Assembly (NCBI GenBank): GCA_025765615.1
Contig: JAIVFJ010000023.1
Coordinates: forward strand, 124,001 to 188,000
Direction: 5' to 3'
Source: Zopfochytrium polystomum
Taxonomy: Eukaryota > Chytridiomycota > Chytridiomycetes > Chytridiales > Chytridiaceae
DNA: 64,000 bases
Positions 25,263 to 35,000 of the stretch are shown here, one piece after another. Every line of letters starts with the position of its first letter. Positions within the stretch are counted from its first letter, which is position 1. The notes under the pieces are model-generated. The model made no database searches. It worked only from the letters and a program-made list of their open reading frames with translations, and was not told where the DNA came from. The position numbers and the translations under genes are program-made.

Positions 25263-25334
25263 GAGTGAGAGACAGAGAGACAGAGAGAGAGAGAGATAGA
25301 CAGAGAGACAGAGAGAGGGAGAGAGAGAGAGAGC
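25229..25334. repeat. (GA)n microsatellite upstream of MET3
   Basis: About 105 bp of GA/GACA repeat, read as (CT)n on the MET3 sense strand, 140-250 bp upstream of its ATG. It lies in the 25088-25692 gap, which otherwise shows no gene; the long plus-strand frames across it are compositional shadows. Confidence 0.9.
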
Positions 25335-25692
25335 TCGCCGAAAAAAACAAGATCGAGATTGTTTTTTTTACAAATTGAATTTGGTTTTACGAGATGGCGC
25401 AAGAGCCACCCAATCGCTGGCCAATCAGAGAGGGCCAGCCGGCCGTTGAGTGGCCTCTGCTTACTTTCCGGACGAGACGATCGACTGCTAACAGAAGAGT
25501 TAAGCGCCGTGTGTTTGTGAATGAGTGTGAGTGTGTTGTCACCCCACTTCCATCACCACCAAAACCAACCACCACAACTGCGTCCCACCCCCTTCTCTTC
25601 TCCCTCGCGACACGGAAAGCAAGCACCCCATCCAATGGACAACCAAACCAACCAACAAAATCCCTAACGGCCAAATCGAGCTCTTTTTCACC

Positions 25693-28309
25693 TCACTTCT
25701 TCTTTAAAAGTCCCGGTATGGACCACCTCGTGGGCGCCGGCGAACCGACCGCGCTTCCGACGCCGGTCGCCTCACCTGCTCCGCCGCCACTCGCCGCGAA
25801 TGGCTCTTGCAGCGCGGATCCTCCTCCATCGCCTCCGCCCTCCAACGGACCCGCACCACCGCCAACCCCGTTCGCGCTTTGGCCTGCCGACGCAGTGCCG
25901 CTACCGCCGCCGCCGCCCGCAACCACCGTCGGACTCTTGGACCGGCCCCACCGCATCCGAATCGACGTCGGCGTGGACGGACTCTTGAGATGCCCCCCAG
26001 CCCCTCCGCCCGCCCCGCTGCCTGATGCACCTCCCCCACCACCGCCGCCGCCGCCGCCGCCACCCCCGCCACTACTGCTCCCACCCCCGCTACTACCACC
26101 GCCGCCGCTGCTGCCGCCGCCTCCGAACCCGCTCGCAAACGCCGCCGCCATGTCCACGGCGCCGACGTGCGCCCACACGGCGCGCGAGACCGGCGACGTC
26201 GGCGACGACCGCTGCGACGCCGCCGCGTCGTCGCCGTGCGCGTGCGCGTGCCCGTGCCCGTGCGAGTGAGAGTGCGAGTGAGAGTGCGAGTGCGAGTGCG
26301 AGTGCGCGTGGTCGCGGTTCTTGCCGAGGGAGAAGAAGAAGCTGTTGCGCCGCGGCTGCGGCGGCGTTGACCTTTGTTCGTGGGAAGCCGCCGCTGCAGA
26401 CGACGAAGACGAAGACGACGACGACGATTCGCCGCTCGCGCCCGACGCCGCCATAGCAGCTGCAGCAGCTGCAGCTGCAGCGGCGGCAGCGGCGGAGCCG
26501 CCGTCGAGGCTCTCGGTACTGACCGACGCGCCGAGGTTGGCAACCTGGCGACAGATGGGGCACTGAAACATAACGCTCTCCATGAGGATGGAGGTGACAC
26601 ACTTGAAATGGAAGCAGTGCGAGCACGGCGATATAAAGATTGCCTGGAACGGCGCGATCGCGCCGATGCAGATGCAGCAGTCGGTGCTGGAGTCGTTTGC
26701 GTCGTCGTCGTCGCCGCCGCCACCACTGTCCTTGGACGAGCTGTACGGATTCGCAGCGTGCAGCAGCTGTTTGAGAGCCTGTTGGAATCTTTTGGGGTTG
26801 AAGTGTGTTTTTCATAGTGGGCGAACATCGGGTGCGTCACAAGGAGGGAAACAAGACGACAGAGACGACGGGGGTCACTGCTTCGCGGCTAAACGCGCCA
26901 ACACACGTTGCACGTACTTGACAGGGTTCATGGCCTTTTTGCGTCGCTTCATCCACGAGTTATCGTGGAATCCGATTCTGATGGAGACACATCTGTAAAT
27001 GGCTGCCCACAGAAAGACAGGGAGAGACAGAGATTAAAGAATGAAAGAAAGAGTGTCTTCGCGCGTCTTGAACGGCTGGGCCAGAGGAGCTAGCTTACGT
27101 TCCGTCTTTCCTTTATAGTCCACGCCGAAGCAGATCCAGTCATTCTCGCGCACCGGGTACGGCCGGCTTTCTTTGCCCGACGGGCTGAGGCGCATCTTGT
27201 TCAAAAACGTACCTGACGAGCTTCCAACATCTCTAACGTACACCTAATTGTTTTTTTTGTTATTGACGGCCCCGTCGCCCACACTGTCGGTGTCCGGTAC
27301 TTCGCGTTTCGGATAACGCAGCGTAGAAAGGGAGCAACACCAAGCGGAAAACGCAGCCGCCAAACCAGCGAGAGCCCTACCTGTCCGTCCTTGATCCACA
27401 TCTCCGCGTGCGACCTGCTGACGACCTTGGACGTGTACCATACGTTGAGCTCGGTATTGGCTCGCTTGGACGGTGGCGTAACGACATGGCCGTCCTTGAC
27501 GACCTGCCGCCCGACCCGCAGAACGAGGCCCTCGCGCAGGTGCCGCACCTCCATCTTCACGGTCGGGTTCGGCGGGCCGCCGCCCTCCACGAACGGGATC
27601 AGCTGCACATCGACCGAGTCGCACACCCCCGGCGCGTCCTCGTCCCCTGCCGACGCACCCCCGGCCCACTTCTGATCCAGCTGCGACGAAGGCGGCTGCT
27701 GCGTCTGCTGGTGCTGCGACACCTCTGCCTCCGGCTGCTCGGCTGCCGTCGGCCCGTCCGGCGGCGGCGCTGTTGCGTGCGCTTCCGCGTCCGCGCCCGC
27801 GTCCTCACCGCCACCGAGAAACGCGTCGAACGCCATGGTCGATTGGCGCTGCGGCGGTAGTGGCGGCGGCGCCGCTCCAACTCCTCCCGCCGTTGCGTCG
27901 GTCCCGTCAGCGCCTCCGCCGTCCTCGTGCCCGTCGTCGACTTCGTGGCCGTCCTCGCCGTCGGTGTCGCCGTCGCCCGCGGCAGCCGCCGCCGCACTCA
28001 CCGCCGCAGGGTCCGCCGCCACGGCCGTGGCCGCGGTCGTCGGCGCGGCACCACCGTCGCCGCCGCCCTCGTCCAGCGCGTCCGTCGACACGCGCAGCGA
28101 CGCGGCGGCGGTCGCCGGCCTGGCCTCGCCCGTCTCTCCCGGCGGCTCCAGTCCCCGTCCGACGCGCGGGCCGGCGCGGGCAGCCGCCGCCGCCGTCGTC
28201 TCCTCTGCACTCGCAACGCGGCCCCGGCCCGCGTCCGTTCCGCCGTCTTCGCCCCCGCCGCCGCCGCCACCGCGTGCGTCCTCGACCGCGTCTCGGCCCA
28301 AAGACGCAG

Positions 28310-28340
<31 letters not shown>

Positions 28341-28733
28341 CCGCAAGAGCAGTGGGAGGGAGACGTCTCCCGAGTGTCCCGGCGCGCCGCCGTGCACGCC
28401 GCCGCCGCCGCCGTCGCCGCGAAAGTGCTCCGTCGACTGGGACGAGATCCGCCGGCTTGTCGCCGACGCCGCGGCCGACTTCGGGCCGTTCCGCGTGGCC
28501 GAGACGGCGGCGGCGTCGTCATCGTCGTCGCCGTCGTCGTCGGAGGCTAGGCGGCCCGGTTCACTCTGGTGGTGGCTGTGGCTGCTGTCGCGGTGGTGGT
28601 GGTGGTGGTGCACAGGGGAGTCGTTCGGCAGTGGGGAGGCGGAGATGAGTTTGGACGTGGCATCCGCGACGCCCTCGCTGTCGCCGCCGTTGTCGGCAAG
28701 CGGAGACGGGCCAACCGCGTTCGTGCGCCGCAT
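25693..28733 (-). CDS. Dma-type FHA-RING E3 ubiquitin ligase
   Basis: Exon 1 (28733-27381) begins MRRTNAVGPSP and encodes about 350 disordered residues (His runs, acidic and Ala/Gly tracts). The FHA domain then starts (LREGLVLRVGRQV, SKVVSRSHAEMW). Exon 2 (27243-27099) completes it with VRDVGSSSGTFLN and NDWICFGVDYKG. A short exon carries VSIRIGFHDNSWMKRRKK. The next gives the RING: CCICIGAIAPFQAIF, SPCSHCFHFKC and FQCPICR. FHA followed closely by RING is the Dma1/Dma2 arrangement, a phospho-Thr-reading ubiquitin ligase for mitotic exit and septin control. Unusually, about 270 low-complexity residues follow the RING: poly-Ala, a (His-Ser)n run from a GAGTGC hexamer repeat at 26265-26306, and poly-Gly, ending PGLLKKK. 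The phase at the 27099 junction was not fully resolved. Confidence 0.85.
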
Positions 28734-28916
28734 TCGCTCACGGTTTACTTTTCTTTTTTCTTGCTGTTGCTTCTCGAAAAAAAGAACACGGAGTCTTATC
28801 TAGAACAGTGGGTGTAGTAGTCCAAGGAATTTCGCTTCTTGTTAATTGTATTTTGGCTCAGCTGTCAAATCGAAAACCCCAAATCCTTGGAAATGAATCA
28901 TTATCCCCCCCATCGT

Positions 28917-29675
28917 TCACGCGCGGGACGCTGTCGGCGACGGCGGCAACGGCCTCGCGTAGCCGCAGTTGGTGCAGAGACGGAGTGCTGGGGCCGAGTG
29001 GTCTTCCGTGCACGCCTCTATCGCCTCGTGGTACCGGAGCGGAAGGTGGATGTCTGTGGCATGATTCTGTTAGATTCCACCCACGACAGCTTACCAAAAA
29101 ATATATATAGAGAAGTGAACTTGTGCTTACGCTCTCCGTCGCAAAACGGCGGCATTTTCGTGTACTTGCAGTTGCACAGGCTAAAGAACCCGGGCGGCGG
29201 CGGCCCCGTCGCCGCCGACGACGACTCCGCCGCGCCGCCGCCGCCGCCGCCGTACTTTTGCGGTTTCGCCCCTGCTCCCACCGACACGGTCCATTTCAAA
29301 GGCTTAAACCCGGTACCGACGTGGCTGCCTGCATTTTGAGGGTCGGGCGTTAGCAGCGGTTGGGGTAAGAGGAGGCCCATCAACACGAAACTGGAGCGCG
29401 CCGCCTCCCCTCCTCCTCCTCCTCTTGTTAGGCACAAACATATTCCCTCCCGATATTTCTACTCCAAAACTGCCAAATACATTTTAAAAAAAATGTGGGA
29501 AGCACACGGGTCCAGCAACAACGCACCGTCGCACCAAGGCTGCTTCTTGGACAGGCCACATGTGCACCACAGCTTAGTTTCGCCCATATGCAAGCGCTGG
29601 TTTGACGGGCCGTACTGTATGATATATACACAGCATACAACTAGATATCAGCTTGCCATCAAGAGAGAGAGAGAA

Positions 29676-29722
<47 letters not shown>

Positions 29723-30094
29723 TGTGTGTGTGTGTGTGTGAGAGAGACAGAGAGAGAGAGAGAGAGAGACAAAGAGAGAGGAATAAAGAAAGAAAGAAAA
29801 GAAGGGGCGCGGCGCACGCACCCTTGCAACGCACGGGCGCAGGCAGGCAACGGCGCCACCGGCCGCGTCGCCAGGGGCGAGTATGTCTTCGACGTCCATG
29901 ATGCCGCCGCCGCCGCCGCTGCTGCTGCTTTCTGGTCCTGGTCCTGCTGCTGCAGCAGCAGCAGCATTAGCGGCGGGCGAGGAGGACGACGAGAAGGATG
30001 AGGAGAACGAGGAGGACTGCGTTGGTGGTGGTGGTGGGGGAGCGTTTGTGGCGGTGCGGCCAGTGGTGGTGGTGGTGGTGGCGGCGGCGGCCAT
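28917..30094 (-). CDS. CDGSH iron-sulfur domain protein
   Basis: The core exons are clear. One begins near 29314 after a branch site (GCTAACG) and a TGCAG acceptor, and reads HVGTGFKPLKWTVSVG, a Gly/Ala loop, then LCNCKYTKMPPFCDGE. It splices in phase to HIHLPLRYHEAIEACTEDHS, ending with LRLCTNCGYARP and a stop at 28917-28919. The motif C-x-C-x2-T-x3-P-x-C-D-G-x-H is the 3Cys-1His [2Fe-2S] ligand set of mitoNEET/CISD proteins, redox or cluster-transfer proteins usually mitochondrial. The 5' end is uncertain. A probable first exon from the ATG at 30094 (MAAAATTTTTTGRTAT, Pro/Ser/Ala-rich, to about 29825) would be joined over a roughly 500-nt intron that holds a GA/GT microsatellite; the exact donor was not fixed. 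Confidence 0.7.
29661..29775. repeat. (GA)n(GT)n(GA)n microsatellite
   Basis: Compound dinucleotide repeat, probably inside the first intron of the CDGSH gene. On the gene's sense strand it reads (CT)n(CA)n(CT)n. Confidence 0.9.
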
Positions 30095-30691
30095 GATTAT
30101 TGCAGTGCAGTAGTACTGTGCGGACGAGGATCCAGCAACAGCAGCGAGATTGCCCGATTGCCTTTGAAAAGTAGCAGGGGCAACAAAAAAAGCCGGATAT
30201 TTCAACGGAGGTGAAAAATCGTTTCGAAACGGCGCAGCATGAGAAAGAAAAATCGATTCTTATTTATCTTTAATTTTCATTTTGGTTTTTTACGTCGGAT
30301 TTCAGTTTCCGATAATGATGATGAATGCAAAAGGAGGATGGAGGACGCTAACCAAAACAAACAGTTCTCTCTCTCTCACGACCTCAAAGCAAGCTGTCGT
30401 TTTTCATTCAGCCGCTGCTGTGCCTGCCCAAGTCAGTCTCCCGCCCGTGCTGCCGCGCCGCGGGCATCCCGTGGACGGTGCCGAGGCGGAGCACCGTGCG
30501 GACGGCGTCGTCGTGGCTTGTGCCGGGCCCAAACACCCGCCTTGCTTGTTTTGTTTGGCGTCGGGCGCGTTCGGTGTGTGTGTGTGCGTGTGCGATGTGT
30601 GCGATGTGTGCGTGTGTGTGTGTGAGAAAAGGGAGAGAGCGGTCCAGCCTGGTGAGAAATCATTTTACGAGGCGAGGACAGCGCAAAGAAG

Positions 30692-30694
30692 AAC

Positions 30695-30729
<35 letters not shown>

Positions 30730-30766
30730 AGGAAAGAAAGAAAGAAAAAAAGAAAGAAAAAAAAAA
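30692..30766. repeat. (AAAG)n tetranucleotide repeat
   Basis: GAAA/AAAG repeat grading into A-rich sequence, just beyond the stop of the small gene on the minus strand. The surrounding 30095-30788 stretch shows no supported gene apart from GT-rich sequence near 30575-30625. Confidence 0.85.
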
Positions 30767-30788
30767 GCAAAGGAAAAATTGAGACACT

Positions 30789-31435
30789 TCACTCGATGAC
30801 GGAGCGCGATGCGGCCACCGGCTGGCCGGACTGGCTGTGCCCCTCGGTCGTGAAGATTGTTGTCGAGTCCATTACCATGTGCAACGGCACCGACTCGGGA
30901 TCTGCATGTTTGGTTCGTTGGTGGAAGGGATTGGGGGTTTGCGGGGTTGGTTGGTGGGGTAGGCTCGGATCCGGACACGACACCGTCTTCACCTTCCTTC
31001 CATTGCTTCAACTGACAAAAGACACAGAGGAGAAGAACGCTAGTTAGCGCGCGCGATGTTGAGGACAAGCGGGACCGGGGGGGTTTCCAGTCTTCTCACC
31101 ATATCTTTTTTTTTTTGGGGGGGGTGGCCAGTTGAAGTACCATCGGGGAAAGCAGTAGAACACAACTTGGGTCAATCACAAACGCGAACGCAGAAGAGCA
31201 AAGAAGAAAAAAAAAGAAGAAAGACGACAGAGACGGATCTCCTCTGCCACCACCACCACGACCACCGACCGTCGCTGGCAAACACGAAAACCGTGTCGTG
31301 CTCCTTCCTGTTCGGCACGACGTACACGACCTTGGCCGAGTGGCCGCCCGCCGGCTGGTGGTGTTGGTGTTTGGGCTCGTGCGCGTCGGAAGCGCTCGCG
31401 GCGGCAAAGTTTTCGTGGTGCTCGATTTTGGTCAT
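30789..31435 (-). CDS. Small unknown two-exon protein (about 92 residues)
   Basis: ATG at 31435 opens MTKIEHHENFAAASASDAHE, followed by a His/Gln stretch and a regular strand-like segment (VVYVVPNRKEHDTVFVFAS). Removing an intron from a GTCGGT donor near 31273 to a CATGCAG acceptor near 30903 keeps phase (Asp-Asp junction). It adds DPESVPLHMVMDSTTIFTTE and a C-terminus ending SRSVIE. The protein is acidic/His-rich with no signal peptide, membrane segment or family that I recognise. The donor is weak, so the junction is tentative, but both exons look like coding sequence rather than repeats. A (CT)n tract lies about 150-210 bp upstream on the plus strand. Confidence 0.45.
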
Positions 31436-31565
31436 GCCGGGCGCGGGGAAGGGGCGGAGAGGATGCGCGAAGGAGCTGGGGAGGGAGAAAGGCCTAGCAC
31501 TGATGAGTCAGTCACTGGATGAGGTTTTGAATCAACGCTATTTATACCAAAGTTTTCTCTCCTCA

Positions 31566-31650
31566 CAGACACACGCACACACACACACTCTCTCTCTCTC
31601 TCTCTCGCACTCTCTCCCTCTCTGTACCGCTCTCTCTCTCTCTCTGTCCG
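31566..31650. repeat. (CA)n(CT)n microsatellite
   Basis: Short CA run followed by interrupted CT repeats in the 5' flank of the small minus-strand gene. No gene is seen between 31436 and about 32150. Confidence 0.85.
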
Positions 31651-32169
31651 TCGCCCGCTTGAGCTGGCTCTGAGTCATCCTCCGTCTTGTCGTCATTATT
31701 GACTCAGTATTTCTCAAGCACAAACAAGCCGTGACAAGGGAGGACGTCCAACCGATAAATAAACCAAAACAAATAAAAACAAAAATAAAGAGAAAAAAAG
31801 GAGAAACATTACAATAATCGGAAAGAGGAAAAGATACAATCTGACTTGTCACCCCCTACCCATCACAACTTCAAAAACTGCACAGCTGGCGCATACATTG
31901 GGACAAAAACAAGGCTGCCACTGAGATGGGCGCGCCTCGTTCATCTGTGACTGCTTGGACGAAGGATGCTGCTTTGATGCAGCCTGTCTTTGCAATCAAG
32001 GGGAAAGGCAAAGAGGAACGCGACTGCCCTGTGGGTTGAAGGATGTGGTGGGCATTGGTCTGGTGCAAACAAAGCATGCAAGTGAGATCACCTGCTGTGC
32101 CGGCGCTGCCTGTCCAGTGCAAGAGGCTGTTTTGATTCAGTGGATCATGTCACTGACTGAAGGAAACTA

Positions 32170-33010
32170 CGACTGTTGTGTGACACCCAACCACATTCGC
32201 AAACTCTTTTGTGCTATTCGGAAATCTGGTCTACGACCAGACATTGTGGATTTGCCAACTTGTCAGGAACAGGGCAGGACAGGACAAGGCAGACAAGGAA
32301 CTGAGAGGAGTGATGTTGAGGGATTGGACAGGTCCCCCATCCCCTTTTATATCTTTTGAGAGTCTTCCTTGTCAAGACTCAAGGAAAGTTCCAGAAAGAA
32401 CAATTGGTAATACAATGATACCAATGATACCAATGACAATAACAAGACAAGTCAAGGAAAGCAAAGAAGGTTCCAGAAGGTTCCACAAGGTTCCATGAAG
32501 GAATCTTCTAGAAGGTTCCAGAGGTTTCCAGAGGGTGACGTTGGAATTGGACATACCACATGCTGAAGTTCGCAGTGGAGTTTTGAGACATAGGGTATGT
32601 CCACTAAATCAATATGGTTTCTTAGTCCATTACAGGTCCTGACGTCCTTCTGCAACCCTGACGAAGAAGGATCAGCCTGCCTTGCACTCATCTTGAAAGA
32701 GGTCACGTTGAGCGGCAATGAGTGGGATTTTATCAAGCAAATCAACAAATTGCTTGGTTTCTGTGACTGGATACAAGGCTAATCTTGCATAGTACTACGA
32801 TGCGTGCTCAAAGGTCTGCGAGGGGTCGCCTTATCCAACTCTTGCCATATTGTATCTGCTTTTCAACACAATGTTCCACCAGCTGGGCACTGTCAGCAGA
32901 GATCACAGACCCGAAAATTGCAGGAGCATATGCTGCTGCACGTTCTAAACTCCCAAAGTACTACAGCCTCGCCAAGTCACCAGCGTATGCAATTACAATA
33001 GGTAAAATAT
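32170..33010 (+). pseudogene. Decayed hAT-family transposase fragments
   Basis: Three short plus-strand coding scraps in different frames resemble successive parts of hAT transposases. About 32180-32260 gives NHIRKLFCAIRKSGLRPDI, like the K-IR-x-I-R-S segment before the TRWNST box. About 32690-32780 gives LSGNEWDFIKQINKLLGFC, like the 'EW..l..i..lL..f' segment. About 32895-33000 gives TDPKIAGAYAAARSKLPKYY, like the 'aa..KL.KYY' segment. The order is right but stops and a repeat block (32260-32600) interrupt them, and no dimerisation domain or terminal repeats are seen. Identification rests on pattern resemblance only. Confidence 0.35.
32388..32530. promoter_or_regulatory. Array of heat-shock-element pentamers in a minisatellite
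   Basis: Between 32465 and 32530 the sequence runs as nearly contiguous alternating nGAAn/nTTCn units: AGAAG GTTCC AGAAG GTTCC, then ACAAG GTTCC, and after a short gap TTCT AGAAG GTTCC AGAGG TTTCC. An isolated TTCCAGAAAGAA lies at 32389-32400. Heat-shock factor trimers bind three or more such inverted pentamers. The block is also a 10-bp minisatellite (GGTTCCAGAA), next to a 9-bp tandem repeat (ATACCAATG, 32411-32440). No clear heat-shock gene is adjacent, so function is unproven. Confidence 0.5.
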
Positions 33011-33020
33011 TTGGATCTTG

Positions 33021-34060
33021 ATCTTTATCACAAGCCGGCCACAGGTAGTTGAGTACTATTAATCCGCACACAAACAGAACCCCCATGTTGAAGTTGCAGT
33101 GTAGAAGGCGACGTTGTGAGAGAAGGCAGTGTCGAAAGAAGGTGGAAGGGTCAAGGCCGCAAAGCGAAGCAAGTGGCCAAGAGGTAGAAAGAAAGAAAGG
33201 ATACAACTGAGGTTGAATCAAGGACTTGTACAAGGTGTTAGGCGGAACTGACTGGTTAGCAGCTAGAGGCACAAGACGGACCTGAACCTATTGTGACTGT
33301 CAGTTTTCATTCTCACAATGCCCATGGGAGAGCAAGCCACTGCCAATGCAGACCTGGACTCTGGCTTGTGCTGATGACAAATACTCTGAGTATTAAGTGG
33401 AACAGAAACCCAGTGTTAACAGTTTTCCTCCTCCTCTGCTCAAGCAGATAATATAGGAGAGGTTTTTACCCTGTGCCAGTCACGCTTGCCTAGCAACTAT
33501 AACAGCATGCATATCATCATTATGTATCAATTATTCATAACAGAGTTTTTCTCTTTCTCTCCAAGTTGCGGAGAATGGCCACCCACCCACAAACACACAT
33601 CTCCACTTCATTCACTCCTTCCAATCACTCACTCAGAGTAGACTGTTTACACAAGGGAACAAGCGTAGCAAGCAACCAAGGGCAAGTGGGCAAAGGGAGC
33701 TTGTTTTAGACAGGAACTGGCAAATTGGAGTGAGAGTGCTTTTTTTTTTTTTTCATCAAGAGTACTCTGCCCAATTTATACTCCTGCAGGAAGGTTGACC
33801 AGTTTTCTTGTTATGCCTATCTGAACAAGTTGCAAACTGCTTCAGACAGGACTTTGCTCTGGGGAGGTGCTGTAAACCCCTTCCCGCAGAGGGAGAGTGA
33901 TTTGCAACATTCAGAGCATTTCAAATCAACCAAGGAGCCCAGTGTGCAAGCAACTGGTCTCCCTACAGAGAGGGAAAAAACCCTGAATTCCGCAATGATA
34001 GTTCTCCACATACTTTCCTGGTGATGCAGCGGCTGGAGCCACTGCATTAAATGATGACCA
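33021..34060. other. Gene-free interval
   Basis: No gene supported on either strand. A/T-richer than the rest of the window, with a T run at 33741-33754 and scattered short open frames without coding character. It separates the hAT remnant from the hairpin repeat array. Confidence 0.5.
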
Positions 34061-34930
34061 GATCGCAACCAAAGGCTGCGAATCTGGCCGTGGCGAAGCC
34101 ACTGCTATATTAGTGGGCCATAAAGGTGTTGAAAACGATGGTCACAGCCGAAGGCTGCAAATCTACGCCACCGCTTTATCAAATGGCAGTGATGTTAATG
34201 GGAGAATTACCAAATAACACGCTTATATGCTTTGAAATTGAAAAGTAGATTGCGGCTGAAGGTTGCAAATCTAGCTGCAGCTTTGCTACCACCATCAGTT
34301 GGCAGTGATGGAGAATTAACAGAAAAAACACGCTTATAGTTTTGAAAATAAATATTAGATCGCAGCCAAAGGCTGCGAATCTAGCGGCAGCTTAGCTGCT
34401 GCTATATCAGTCAGCAGTGATGGCCATAGCGAGAAATAAGTTTTTGGGCTATCTCCAGCAAGCTCAATTAGCTGGGAAGGTTCCAGTTTCAGCAAGAATA
34501 ATGCTATTTGTTCAAGCCAGCATTTTCGCGAGCGAGAGTGCAAAACGAAAAGTAAGCATGGTTATGGCAGTAGCTCTCCTGGTGCCTTGATGGTTTTGAA
34601 AAGGATGATGAGACTGCAGCCAAAGGCTGCAAATCTAGCGGCGGCTTTGCCATCGCTATATCAGTCAGCTGTTATGGCAACTGGCAGACTGAGAAAAAAT
34701 GACTGTGGCAATGGCCAATAAAAGATGAGTTTCTGACACAAAGTTGTTGAAAGTGATGGTCGCAGCCGACAGCTGCGAATCTAGCGGCAGCATTGCTGCC
34801 GCTTTATCTGGCAGCAGTGATGGTACACAGAGAATTAGCTAATAACACAATTATGGTGTTGAAGTTGAATAGTAGATTGCAGCTGAAGGCTGCAAATGTA
34901 GCTTCAGCTTTGCTACTGCTATCAGGTGGC
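34061..34930. repeat. Seven-copy double-hairpin repeat array
   Basis: Seven diverged copies of a 50-65 bp unit begin near 34061, 34142, 34248, 34358, 34613, 34759 and 34876. Each has a first hairpin (GCAGCC, 3-nt loop such as AAA, GGCTGC), the spacer AATCTAG, and a second hairpin (GCGGCAGC, loop around TTTG, GCTGCCGC-like). Most end in a CAGTGATGG-like tail. Copies are separated by unequal A/T-rich spacers, some of which repeat AGAATTA and AACACGCTTATA. The array ends about 70 bp before the stop of the PH-domain gene. Confidence 0.85.
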
Positions 34931-35000
34931 ATTACCAAAGAAAAGAAAATCGAGAGTGCAAAAAAAGAACCGAAGAAGAAAGAAATAGAAAGATAAAAGT

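Noticed and set aside
25394..26269. 291-codon plus-strand proline-rich frame
   Set aside because: Complement of the poly-Gly/Ala tail of the FHA-RING gene; poly-Pro here is just the reverse of poly-Gly codons.
27773..28803. Long plus-strand open frames rich in Arg/Ala/Ser opposite the Dma-like gene
   Set aside because: They mirror the GC-rich low-complexity first exon of the minus-strand gene, which joins to a clear FHA domain; the plus frames have no domain or splice logic.
34061..34930. CRISPR array
   Set aside because: The repeats are unequal, diverged, contain two hairpins each and have irregular spacers; the genome is eukaryotic and there are no cas genes.
34061..34930. tRNA gene cluster
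   Set aside because: Hairpins are paired two by two with 3-4 nt loops and no cloverleaf, A box or B box pattern.
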